From: Bog-756 sp963745955
GTDB taxonomy: Bacteria; Actinomycetota; Acidimicrobiia; Acidimicrobiales; RAAP-2
Direction: 5' to 3'
DNA length: 64,000 nucleotides
Assembly: GCA_963745955.1 (NCBI GenBank)
Contig: CAVUZI010000006.1
Span: 248,001 to 312,000, forward strand
Below the pieces are notes generated by a model. The model did no database searches. It was not told the origin of the DNA and saw only the letters and a list, made by a program, of their open reading frames with translations. Positions 52,378 to 61,807 of the stretch are shown in pieces; the stretch's first letter is position 1; each line of letters begins with the position of its first letter. The translations under genes were made by a program, and so were the position numbers.

Positions 52378-53235
52378 ATGACTTCACAACGACCAGCAGA
52401 CGTCAACCCCATCGACGACTGGAACCGGCTGCTGGACGATCGTGTGGCGGTGGTCACCGGGGGCGGGGACGGAATCGGCGGAGCCATCTCGAGGCTGTTC
52501 GCAAAGCACGGAGCCCTGGTCGAGGTGGCCGAGGTCGACGAGGAGCGGGCCGCTCGCACCCGACAGGCCATCGAAGACGCGGGCGGGACAGCCCGGGTCC
52601 ACATCGTCGACGTCACCGTGCCCGCCGACGTCGATCGACTGGCCGCCGGCGTCCTGGCCGAGCATGGCCGCATCGACGTGCTCGTCAACAACGTCGGGGA
52701 CTATCGCCCGTCGGTCCGCTTCGAGGACTCCACCCCCGAGTCGTGGCACGCCATGTACAGCATCAACCTGTTCCACATCCTGGCCACGACCCGTGCCTTC
52801 CTCGGAAGCATGACCGCCGCGGGCCAGGGCTCGATCGTCAACCTCCACTCCGTGGAGGGGCTCCGCGGCTTTCCCGGCGATCCCGTCTACGCGGCCATGA
52901 AGGCGGCGGCGGCCCACTTCACGACGTCCCTCGCCGTGGCCGTGGGACGGTTCGGGGTGCGGGTGAACGGGATCGGGCCCGATCTCACCCAGACACCCCA
53001 GGTGGACTATCTGGGCGGGCTCGACGGGCACGAGGACCTGTGGCCGTCCTGGGCGCCGGTGGGCCGGGTCGGCTGGCCGGAGGACCAGGCCCGCGTGGCC
53101 CTCTTCCTGGCCTCCGATCTGGCGGGCTACGTGACCGGGCACAACATCCCGGTGGACGGTGGGACCAGGGCCGGCGGGGGTTGGTTCTACTCCCCCAGGG
53201 CGGGGAGATTCGTCAACCGGCCTCGGTCCCTCTGA
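52378..53235 (+). CDS. SDR family oxidoreductase
   Basis: 285 residues with gaggag upstream of the ATG. Cofactor motif VAVVTGGGDGIGGAISRLFA, HIVDVTVPADVDRLAAG, IDVLVNNVGDYRPSVRFEDS, catalytic Ser in IVNLHSVEGLRGFPGDPVYA and YAAMK. GIGPDLTQTPQVDYLGGLDG and the end NIPVDGGTRAGGGWFYSPRA resemble a mycobacterial SDR subgroup with a C-terminal W-F/Y-x-x-P tail. NAD(P)-dependent alcohol/ketone conversion; substrate unknown. Faces the DMT transporter gene with a 12-bp gap. Confidence 0.92.
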   Translation: MTSQRPADVNPIDDWNRLLDDRVAVVTGGGDGIGGAISRLFAKHGALVEVAEVDEERAARTRQAIEDAGGTARVHIVDVTVPADVDRLAAGVLAEHGRIDVLVNNVGDYRPSVRFEDSTPESWHAMYSINLFHILATTRAFLGSMTAAGQGSIVNLHSVEGLRGFPGDPVYAAMKAAAAHFTTSLAVAVGRFGVRVNGIGPDLTQTPQVDYLGGLDGHEDLWPSWAPVGRVGWPEDQARVALFLASDLAGYVTGHNIPVDGGTRAGGGWFYSPRAGRFVNRPRSL

Positions 53236-53247
53236 CCACCGCGCCGG

Positions 53248-54208
53248 TCACTTCAGGGGCAGCTGCTTGAGCACCTCGGGCGGGACCTGATCCTGGACGG
53301 CGTCCACCAAGCGCTTGGATCGGGAACGGAGCGACAGCAGCTCCGAGTACCGCTCGTCGTCCCCCTTCATCCCCGAGATCAGCGGCGAGTGGGCGATGGA
53401 GACGGCCCCGATGAACATGACGAGGAGCGACAGCGCCTCCAGGGGACCGTAGGCGCCCGCGGTCCGCAGGTTGTCCCCGAACAGGCCGATGCCGATGGCG
53501 ATGCTGGCCAGCGGATCGACCAGCACGAGCGCGGTCTGGGAGGCCGCGATGGGTCCGGCGTGGAACGCATTCTGGGCCAGGAACACCGATCCAACGCCGC
53601 AGACGGCCAGCCCGTAGGTCTGCCAGTGGACGAACATGTGGGGCCAGTCGGTGGCCACGTAGTTGCCGACCGTCTTGATGAGCGACGCGGTGAAGGCGAA
53701 GCCGACTGCGCCCGCAGCCCCGAACATCGCTGCCCGCCACCAGCGGGGGCCCCGCAGGGCGAGGACCACGGCCACCAGGATCACCCCTCCGCAGACGGAG
53801 CCGACGATCAACCAGCCCAGATTGGTCGGCACCAGCTGGCCGCCGCCCGGCTGGGCGAAGGCCAGGAACCCGGCGAGGCCGCCCGCCGCGGCGAGGCAGC
53901 CGAACCATTCCCGCAGTCCGATCCGGAAGCGGAACCACGTGGCCAGGAGGAGCACGAGAAAGAGCAGCTCGGTGGTCAGAATGGGCTGGACCTGGCTGAG
54001 GTCGCCGAGGTGGAGGGCCACGGCCTGGCACAGGAACGAGACGATCATGACCGCGAAGCCGAGCAGCCACACCCCGCGCTTGAGGGCGTGGGTGAGCAGG
54101 CTCAAATCGCAGGGTCGACTCGGCCGGGGCATCCTCCACGCCCATCCGCTGCAGGATGCTGGTCAGCGCATTGGCCAGCGCGCTGAACGTAGCGAGAAGG
54201 TAGACCAT
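53248..54208 (-). CDS. DMT (EamA-like) family transporter, frameshifted near 54112
   Basis: About 320 residues. MVYLLATFSALANALTSILQ, RMGVEDAPAESTLRF, then after one base DLSLLTHALKRGVWLLGFAV. About ten membrane segments follow, e.g. IVSFLCQAVALHLGDLSQVQ, TTELLFLVLLLATWFRFRIG, WLIVGSVCGGVILVAVVLAL, YGLAVCGVGSVFLAQNAFHA, LDPLASI-type LVLVDPLASIAIGIGLFGDN and LSLLVMFIGAVSIAHSPLIS. It resembles DMT family transporters common in Actinobacteria that export or import small metabolites; substrate unknown. The charged C-terminal tail (about 50 residues) is cytosolic. Confidence 0.88.
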
Positions 54209-54694
54209 CAGCCCAGACTGTCCAGCGTTCTGCCGACGGGGACTATCCGGTCATGCACCACATCGCCTTCACCGGAACGCGACGCGCTTGGTCGCCGGAG
54301 CTCATTGTGAAGAAAATCACGAGCGAGCCACGGTACCCAGTCCCTCCCGACCGCGCCCGCCTGATGGGATCTCTCCATGTCGCCTCGCTCATCCCGGTGG
54401 AACACCCTTCTCGCCCCCAGGGTAACCGCCGAGGGGGTCGGGCCACGGCACCCGTGCCGCGGGGCCGGCGGCGTCGTCCGGTCGTGGCCCGTTCACAGCG
54501 TCTCCCGAGGGATCTCCCTGGTGACCCCAAGGGCAGGGGGGCACGGTGGGTCCATGATCTTCAGGTGCCGGGGACGACGGGTGATGTGGCTCGTCCGCCA
54601 GGGTGACGGGTGTCCCCGTCACCGGGCGCCTCTGCCGCCAGGGCGTGACCGACCGACGATTGCGGCCGCAGGCGGCGGGCGGGTCGGGCCCGGC
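54209..54694. other. Non-coding gap
   Basis: About 490 bp between the DMT transporter and the G1 peptidase gene, both on the minus strand. Apart from the hairpin at 54602-54623, no gene or RNA is recognised; short ORFs are Arg/Pro-rich and unsupported. The DMT promoter should lie here. Confidence 0.5.
54602..54623 (-). terminator. Strong hairpin downstream of the G1 peptidase gene
   Basis: GGTGACGGG (54602-54610) and CCCGTCACC (54615-54623) form a perfect 9-bp stem with a 4-nt loop, 72 bp past the stop of the minus-strand G1 peptidase gene. No U tract follows, so termination is presumed from position and stem strength. Confidence 0.5.
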
Positions 54695-56297
54695 TCAGGT
54701 GGGGACCGCCCCCACCACGTCGTCCACGTGGACGCCGAGCCCGGGCAGCGACCCCAGGTTGGCGGCGTCGCCGAAGCTGAACACCCCGCCGTCGCTGCCG
54801 ATCAGGTTGTAGCCCTGGCCGTCGGGGGAGACCACGATGCCCACGATGTCGTCCACCGCCACCCCGATGGAGGGGAGGTCTCCGTAGGAGCGGGCGTCGC
54901 CGAAGGCGCTGACCGCCCCGTCGGCCCCGACCACCCAGTACCCGCCGCCGTCACGGGTGGACGTGATGGCCACCGCACCGGCGGGGGCGTTCCCGAAGTA
55001 GCCGGCGTCCCCGAAGGCGTAGACCGATCCGTCCGAGCCCACCAGCCAGTACCCGAGGTCGTCGGCGGTGGCGGCGATGCCGGCGATGTCGTCGACGTGG
55101 ATCCCGAGCCCGGGCAGGGAGTTCTCGAACGGCGCGTTGAAGCTGAACACGCCCCCGTCCCGGCCCACGAGAAAGTAGCCCCGGTCGTCGCGGGTGGGCA
55201 CGATGCCGGCGATGTCGTCGACGCCGACGCCGACGCCCGGCAGCGAGTTGACGAACGGGGCGTTGAAGGCGAACACCCCGCCGTCCGACCCGACCAGCCA
55301 GTACCCGTCGTCCGCGGCCGTGGGCACGATGCCGGTGATGTCGTCCACGTCGATGCCGAGCCCGGGCAACGAGCCGTAGAAGCCGCCCCCGAAGACGAAC
55401 ACCCCGCCGTCGGAGCCGACCAGGTCGTAGCCGTGCCCGGTCGGGGACGGTGGTCCGGGCCCGGGCGGCGCCCGATAGGTGATCGTGAAGGCGTGGTCGA
55501 CGATCCTCCCGGGAGCGGCGATGACGTGGTCGGCATGGTCGACCATCTGCACTCGGCTGAGGAACACCGAGCCGGCGAGCCGACGCGCCGTATCCCATGT
55601 CGGTGAACCTGACCATCCCGAAATCGGCCAGGGGCAGCACCTGGCCGGTGAGGCTCGAGGTCGGAGCCTCCTCGACCCACTCGGCGGTGGAACCCTCCCC
55701 GTCGTAGGCGACCTGACCTGACGCGCCCTGGTCCTCCGTCTCATCGCTGATGCTGACCGTCCAGGTGCCGTTGGCCTTGACGATGGAGGCGCGCATCTCA
55801 TCGCCCGGAGACACCGGACCGAGATCCTCGGGGGCGAACGGAAGGACCTCGGCCCAGGCGAAGTAGCTGGTCCCTGCGCTGGAAGTGTCCTGCGCCGTGC
55901 CGGTCTGGATCAGCGACCTGTCGGTCACACCGTCGATGCCGATCCACGTGGCCGACGCCTCCTCCCCGGCCGAGGGTCGGACGGCCGGAACCTTCCACCG
56001 GGCGTCGACGCCGGTGAACGTCGACCCGCCGGCGATGTACCCGGACCAGTTCGTCGAGTGCGACGTGGCCCCCGTTCCGACCGCGGGGAGATCCTCCCCC
56101 GGCACCGCCCGCAGCGGCGTCGAGTGCTGCCACCGCGCCGCGCGGATCAGGGTTGACCCCCAGGTCGCCAAGCCCGGTCCCGGGGCCGCGCCGGCAGCCT
56201 GCGCACCTGCCGCCTGGACCACTGCGGCCCCCACCGGGGTGGCCAGCACCGCCAACACGGCCAGGACCGTCGCTGATCGTCGCCGTCGCTGGAACAT
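54695..56297 (-). CDS. Secreted G1 (eqolisin) family peptidase with C-terminal SDGGVFxF repeats, frameshifted near 55585
   Basis: About 533 residues. Signal peptide RRRRSATVLAVLAVLATPVG, AAVVQAAGAQAAGA. The G1 peptidase domain (about 65-245) has TNWSGYIAGGSTFTGVDARW, SATWIGIDGVTDRSLIQTG with the candidate catalytic Gln, and STAEWVEEAPTSSLTGQVLP with the catalytic Glu. These acid-active glutamic peptidases are secreted. After one frame step, LSRVQMVDHADHVIAAPG leads to about seven repeats of ~41 residues (GYWLVGSDGGVFAFNAPFVN, SLPGVGVGVDDIAGIVPT), the same family as in the B12-operon protein. ATG 56297 with ggaggcccg. Confidence 0.87.
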
Positions 56298-56403
56298 CGG
56301 GCCTCCGGTCGTGCCGTGACTCGGCCGGTGGCTGCAGGCCCGAGGCGGGCCGCAAGCCCCGAGGGGGGCAGCTTAGATCTCCGCGGCCGACGCCGGCGGG
56401 CGG

Positions 56404-58237
56404 TCACTCGACCAGGAACCCGCCCGACTGGTGCTGCCACAGCCTCCCGTAGAGTCCGAGCCGGTCGTCCAAGAGCTCCCGGTGGGTTCCCTCCTCCACG
56501 ATCCTCCCCTGGTCCAGAACCACGATGCGGTCCATGTGGGCGATGGTGGAGAGGCGGTGGGCGATGACGATCGCCGTCGACTGCTCCATCAACCTCCACA
56601 GCGCCTCCTGCACGAGGTGCTCCGACTCGGAGTCGAGCGCAGAGGTGGCCTCGTCCAGCACCAGGATGGGCGCGTGCTTGGCCATGGCCTGGGCGATGGC
56701 CACCCGCTGCCGCTGGCCTCCGGACAGCTTCAGTCCGCGCTCACCGACCACGGTGTCGTACCGGTCCGGAAGCGCGTAGACGAACTCCTCGACGTGGGCG
56801 GCCTTTCCCACCGCGTGCACGACCTCGTAGTCGACGATCGGCCTCGACCCGACGGATCCGTCGGGGTCGTCCTCCGACCCCATGCCGTAGCAGATGTTCT
56901 CGGCGATGCTGCGGTGCAGGAGTTGGGGGTCCTGGGGCACGTAGGACACGTGGCTGCGCAGCGATGCGAGGGTCACATCCGTGATGTCCTGGCCGTCGAC
57001 CAGTATCCGCCCACTGTCGACGTCCATGAAACGGAGGAGGAGCTTCGACAGGGTGGACTTCCCGGACCCCGACGGTCCCACCAGCGCCACGTGCTCGCCG
57101 GACGCGACCGTGAGGGTCAGGTCGTCGAACAGGGCCCCGCCCGACCCGTAGCCGAAACCGATTCCTCGGAACTCGACCTCCCCGCGAGGCACCCGGAGGC
57201 ATCGGGCCCCCGGTGCCTCGACGATCTCGGCCTCGACGCCGGCGATGGCGGTGAACTTTGCCGCTCGTCCGAGCGAACGGGCGAAGGAGCGCAGATGCTC
57301 GAACGACTGCTGCAGGCTCAAGGCCACCTGGGCCGAGTAGTACAGGATGAGGTAGAGCGCGGCCGTCGACGCCCAGTGGTGAGTGGCCATGGTCGTGCCG
57401 GCCACCAGGGCGAGCAGCGTGCCCACCACGATCGATGTCTCCAACTGCAGCTGGGTCCGCATGAAGATGGACCGGGCTCGGAGGTCGGCCGCCACCGACT
57501 GGCGCATGAGGTCCTCGACCCGGGTCTTCTCCTGGGGCTCGGCCGCCGCCGTCCGGACCGCCATGAGATTGGTCACGGTGTCCGCCACCACCCCGGTCGC
57601 CCTCGAATGGTGGTCCTCGAACTCCTGGGACGCGGCGCGCACCAGCCGCAGTCTCCGCAGGATGACGAAGACGAACAGTGCGACCATGACGAGGAGCGCG
57701 AGGGCTGCGGGCCAGGCGAAGACCGCGAGGACCACGATGGCGGACAGGACGACGACGACGACGGGGAGCAGTCCCCACGAGGCAACGTCGACCATCTCGA
57801 CGAATGCCCACGAGAAGTTGCCCAGCGACGAGATGACCTCCCCGGCCGGGTGGTCCATGTGCCAGCGATAGCTGAGCTTCAACAGCCGCCCGTAGCCGTT
57901 GTTGACGCCGGTGGCGAACGAGCGGACGCACGCACCCCACTCCATCCAGCCGGCGACCCGCCACAGCCCCATGGCGACGAGACCTGCGGCCGCGTAGGCC
58001 AGCCAGCAACGGGCCGAAGGTGTGCCACTCACCGGCTACCGCTTGGGTCGGAAGGGAGGCGACGCGGCTCAGGACGGACGCGAAGACAAGGGGGCAGACG
58101 ACGTCGGCCACCACGACGGCAAGCACCATCACGATCCAGGACGTGACGAGCTGCCGCTTCTGGCCCTCGACCTGGTCCCAGCAGAACGCGAGGGTGTCGA
58201 CCGCTGATGCAGATGGGAATTCTGAGAGTTCAGCCAC
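56404..58237 (-). CDS. ABC transporter, fused permease and ATPase (exporter type), frameshifted near 58003
   Basis: About 610 residues. GTG start at 58237 preceded by aaggaaacctccc. The N-terminal membrane domain starts SAVDTLAFCWDQVEGQKRQL, VTSWIVMVLAVVVADVVCPL; after a one-base break at TFGPLLA it continues YAAAGLVAMGLWRVAGWMEW, then four more segments. The ATPase domain has Walker A VALVGPSGSGKSTLSKLLLR, YVPQDPQLLHRSIAENICYG, signature LKLSGGQRQRVAIAQAM, Walker B ILVLDEATSALDSESE and AHRLSTIAHMDRIVVL. Homodimeric exporter of lipids, peptides or drugs; substrate unknown. Confidence 0.92.
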
Positions 58238-58716
58238 GGGAGGTTTCCTTGTGGAACGGGGTACCCGGGGTGCCGGGTGGGACGGGGTCCCACCGGCATC
58301 ACGGCCGGGATCGGAGAGAATGGTGCGGATGCGATGCGGGCATCGTCGATGCCGCAAATCAGGTGACGGGCCGGGACCCGGCGCCGGTCGAGCTAGCCGA
58401 GTGGGCCGGATCCCCCGTGCGGGAGCTCGATGGTCACGGCTCGACCGTCCCCGGCACTGCCCCGAGCGGCGGGACGGACGACATGGTGGCCATGCTCACA
58501 CCGGTTCGACCTGATCCTGTCTCAGGTGATGCCATCGTCCCTCCTCTCTCCCGTTCGACCGGTCCGTGCCCGGTCGGTCCTGTCAGTTCCGACGTCAGCC
58601 CAGTGGTGACACCGTCTCCACCACCGACCGGTGGCGGAGACACCGATGCTATCCCACGCCGAGGGCAACCGCGACCCCGGTGGGTCCGATCCGCCCTTGG
58701 TGGGCGGTGCGATCGG
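58238..58716. other. Non-coding gap
   Basis: About 480 bp between the PFK and ABC exporter genes (both minus strand). It includes the presumed ABC promoter region and a hairpin at 58614-58641. Plus-strand ORFs here extend antisense through PFK and are rejected. Confidence 0.5.
58614..58641 (-). terminator. Hairpin downstream of the PFK gene
   Basis: GTCTCC (58614-58619) pairs with GGAGAC (58636-58641) and CCACC (58621-58625) with GGTGG (58630-58634), an 11-bp stem with one mismatch and a 4-nt loop, 76 bp past the PFK stop. Candidate terminator for the minus-strand unit. Confidence 0.45.
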
Positions 58717-59742
58717 TCATCCGAAGAAGACCTCGGCCTCGGCGTAGAGCTCGGGGGACACCAACTTGAGCTTGGCCGTCGCCTCGGACAGCGGAACGAG
58801 GTCGATGTCGGTCCCGTGCAACGCCACCATCTGGCCGAAATGGCCATCGTGCAGGGCGTCGACGGCGTGGAGACCGAACCGGGTGGCGAGGACCCGGTCG
58901 AACGCGGTCGGGCTGCCGCCGCGCTGCACGTGGCCGAGCACCGTGGCGCGGGCCTCTTTTCCCGTCCGCTGGGCGATCTCGGACTCCAACAGGGTTCCGA
59001 TGCCGGTGAGACGGACATGGCCGAAGGCGTCCACCTGGCCGCCGCGGTCCGGCAACGTACCCTCGACGGGGAGCGCGCCCTCGGCCACCACCACGATGGG
59101 GGCATAGTGGCTGGCGAACCTGTGCTCGATGAACGCGCACACGGCGTCGATGTCGAAGGGTCGCTCGGGGATCAGGATCACGTTGGCGCCGCCGGCGACG
59201 CCGGAGTGCCAGGCGATCCAGCCCGCATGGCGACCCATCACCTCGACGATGAGCACACGGTGATGGCTCTCCGCCGTCGTGTGGAGGCGGTCGATGGCCT
59301 CGGTGGCGATCGTCACCGCGGTGTCGAATCCAAAGGTGTAGTCGGTGGCCCCGAGGTCGTTGTCGATGGTCTTCGGCACGCCGACGACCGGCAGGCCCTT
59401 GGCTGCCAGCTTGGTCGCCACCCCGAGCGTGTCCTCGCCACCGATGACGACGAGGCCGTCGACCCCCGAACCGGCCATGATGTCGAGGACCCGGCTCTCC
59501 CCGTCGGCGGTGCTGTACGGATTGGTCCGGCTGGATCCGAGGATGGTGCCGCCCAAGGGCAGGATGCCGCGGACGGCGGCCACGTCCAATGCCATGACAT
59601 CGCCGTCGAGGGGTCCGCGCCAGCCGTCACGGAAGCCGACGAACTCGTCGCCGTAGACCTCGACCCCCTTGCGCACCACGGCCCGGATGACCGCGTTGAG
59701 GCCCGGGCAGTCACCGCCCCCCGTCAGCACGCCGATCCGCAT
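58717..59742 (-). CDS. pfp: 6-phosphofructokinase, PPi-dependent type (group III PFK)
   Basis: 341 residues from the ATG at 59742. MRIGVLTGGGDCPGLNAVIR, GFRDGWRGPLDGDV, LGGTILGSSRTNPYS, VVIGGEDTLGVATKLAAKGL, VPKTIDNDLGATDYTFGFDT, EVMGRHAGWIAWHSGVAGGA, TVLGHVQRGGSPTAFDRVLA. D104 (GGEDT) and K124 (VPKTIDND) are the residue pair of pyrophosphate-dependent enzymes; ATP-dependent ones have Gly at 104. It phosphorylates fructose 6-phosphate reversibly with PPi. In this sequence no stop separates it from the AhpD-like reading frame upstream, so the two form one ORF of 672 residues. Confidence 0.93.
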   Translation of the reverse strand: MRIGVLTGGGDCPGLNAVIRAVVRKGVEVYGDEFVGFRDGWRGPLDGDVMALDVAAVRGILPLGGTILGSSRTNPYSTADGESRVLDIMAGSGVDGLVVIGGEDTLGVATKLAAKGLPVVGVPKTIDNDLGATDYTFGFDTAVTIATEAIDRLHTTAESHHRVLIVEVMGRHAGWIAWHSGVAGGANVILIPERPFDIDAVCAFIEHRFASHYAPIVVVAEGALPVEGTLPDRGGQVDAFGHVRLTGIGTLLESEIAQRTGKEARATVLGHVQRGGSPTAFDRVLATRFGLHAVDALHDGHFGQMVALHGTDIDLVPLSEATAKLKLVSPELYAEAEVFFG

Positions 59743-60735
59743 GACCGAGAGCGTACTCAGGGCCGGCGGAGGGTCGCCCCGGCCGGGACGGGTCAGCCCA
59801 AGCGTCAGCCCGTAGACCAGCCCGCCGTCGGCATCGACGTCGTAGATCTCGATCCCCTCGTCCACGTGGGCAGCGTCTGCTCCGAGAGCCACGGCGATCT
59901 TGTTGAGGGCGTTGCGGGTCACGTCGAGCACCAGCTCCACCCGCTGTTCCTCCGAAGCCAGTTCCACCAGCCGGGCCGCGCCCGTCTCGAGATGGCCGGG
60001 AGTCCAGAGCATGGCGTCCGTGAAGGCGAGCGCGGCCTTCTGGAGGGGCGAGAGATCGCTGCTCTCGTACGCGTCGACCCCGGCGAACGTCTCCTCGTCG
60101 GCTCCGGCCAAGAGCGCGGGCCGGCTCCGTAACGACTGGCACAGCCGGCACCGGTGCTGACGGGCACCCCGGAGGCGGACCAGCTCGGACGTGATCGGGT
60201 CCAGGGCATCGAGCTGGGGTACAGCCCGGATGAACACGCCCAGCGCATCCCAGATGGGCTCCTCGTCCGGTGCGGGGCTCACCCCCGGGCGTCCGGTCCG
60301 GTGTGCACCTCCGAGCAGTGCGCGGAGCGCCGCCCGGGCACGGGGCACGAAGTCCATGACGAAGACAACGGCGGCGACGCCGGCCACCTGCTCTCCGAGC
60401 TGGTCGAACAGGGCGTTCCGCTGCTCGTCGGTGACCGCCGAGACATCGAGGCTGAATTGGACGGCGAAGTCGAGGATGGCGCGATCCGGTCCCGTCAGCC
60501 GGCCGGTCGGGGACGGCCTGTCGGCGTCCCGGCCATCCCATGGCGGCGGCCGGAACCGCTCCGGCAGGGCCAGGGGCGGCACACCGAGCTGAGCGGCACA
60601 GGTCACCCCGATCAGCTCGACCAGCTCGATCCGTCCCGAGCGCTCCCCCTCGCCCCAGGCGGCTGCTTCCACCCGATCGAGTGCGTCGGCGGCGACGGGA
60701 GCGTGGCGGCGGAGTACCTCGTCGACCTCGGCCAT
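59743..60735 (-). CDS. AhpD/carboxymuconolactone decarboxylase-like protein, in frame with the PFK gene
   Basis: About 331 residues from the ATG at 60735 to the PFK start, without a stop. Two CMD-like helical units are apparent: EAAAWGEGERSGRIELVELI, then GPDRAILDFAVQFSLDVSAV...LFDQLGEQVAGVAAVVF; and LDPITSELVRLRGARQHRCR with redox-type CRLC, LQKAALAFTDAMLWTPGHLE, VELVLDVTRNALNKIAVALG. AhpD-like proteins are thiol peroxidase partners or small-molecule decarboxylases. A one-base change near 59760 would create a TGA just before the PFK ATG, so fusion may be an assembly effect. Divergent from the F420 oxidoreductase. Confidence 0.75.
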
Positions 60736-60834
60736 ATCCCCGAACCTTACCTGCGCCGGTCGTCGGGCCTGTTGGCCGGCGACCTCGGGCCCGACGGCGA
60801 GCACCGGCCGGGGAAGATGATGCAGGATGAGGCC

Positions 60835-61782
60835 ATGGCCCACGAGCACAGATTCCGATTTGCCGCACAGCTCGGCAAGGCGCCGGAGGGGACGGCCCGC
60901 TCGTGGGCCGAGCAGGCCCGCCGCGCCGAGGACCTCGGCTACTCCACCCTCTTCATGCCCGACCACTTCGGCGACCAGCTGGCCCCGGTACCGGCACTGG
61001 CCGCCGTGGCCGCGGCGACCGCCACGCTGCGCATCGGGTCCCTCGTCTTCGGGAACGACTACCGGCACCCGGTCAGCCTGGCCAAGGAGGCGGCCACGCT
61101 CGACGTGCTCAGCGACGGCCGGTTCGAGATGAGCCTCGGTGCCGGCTGGATGCGCAGCGACTACGAGGAGTCCGGCATCACCTACGACGAGCCGAGGATC
61201 AGGGTGGAGCGATTCGAGGAGGCGGTGGCGGTGATCCAGGGGCTGCTGCGGACCGACGGAGCCTTCTCCTTCGGCGGCCGGTACTACCAGGTCCACGAGC
61301 ACGGCCTCTTGCCACGCCCCGTCCAACGACCGGGGCCCCCGCTGATCATCGGGGGCGGGGGCAGACGGGTCCTCTCGTTCGCGGCGCGCCACGCGGACAT
61401 CGTCAGCATCAACGTCAACCTCCGGGAAGGCACCGGCGGGCCGGAGACGGCCCCGAATGCCTCGCCGGACCGGACACGCGAGAAAGTGGCCTGGGTGAAG
61501 GAGGCGGCGGGCGATCGGTTCGGCGACCTCGAGCTCAATGCGCTCATCGGGTTCGTCATGATCACCGAGGACGCCTCCAGCATGGCCGACGCCATGGCGC
61601 CACATTTCGGCATCGACCCGGGTGAGGCCCTCCACATCCCGCTGGCCCTGCTCGGCACGCTCGACGAGATGGCCGAGGAGTTGCAGTGGCGTCGGGAGGA
61701 GTACGGCATCTCGTACTGGTCGATCGAGAGTGACAGCTGGGAGGCGCTCGGGCCGGTGGTCTCGAAGCTTTCCGGGACATGA
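60835..61782 (+). CDS. LLM-class F420-dependent oxidoreductase (MSMEG_2516-like)
   Basis: 315 residues; ATG 60835 with ggatgagg upstream. Other ATGs at 60817 and 60820 would add six residues or fewer. TIM-barrel luciferase-like: HEHRFRFAAQLGKAPEGTAR, SWAEQARRAEDLGYSTLFMP, DHFGDQLAPVPALAAVAAAT, LRIGSLVFGNDYRHPVSLAK, LSDGRFEMSLGAGWMRSDYE, PPLIIGGGGRRVLSFAARHA. The HRFRFA start and the mid-protein DYRHPV pattern match the actinobacterial TIGR03621-type subgroup. It uses coenzyme F420 for hydride transfer to an unknown substrate. Confidence 0.93.
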   Translation: MAHEHRFRFAAQLGKAPEGTARSWAEQARRAEDLGYSTLFMPDHFGDQLAPVPALAAVAAATATLRIGSLVFGNDYRHPVSLAKEAATLDVLSDGRFEMSLGAGWMRSDYEESGITYDEPRIRVERFEEAVAVIQGLLRTDGAFSFGGRYYQVHEHGLLPRPVQRPGPPLIIGGGGRRVLSFAARHADIVSINVNLREGTGGPETAPNASPDRTREKVAWVKEAAGDRFGDLELNALIGFVMITEDASSMADAMAPHFGIDPGEALHIPLALLGTLDEMAEELQWRREEYGISYWSIESDSWEALGPVVSKLSGT

Positions 61783-61807
61783 CCGACGAGAACGGCGCCC
61801 GCTAGCG

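Noticed and set aside
58207..60132. 641-codon plus-strand open frame across PFK
   Set aside because: PFK and AhpD-like motifs are on the minus strand; the plus frame has no recognisable domain.
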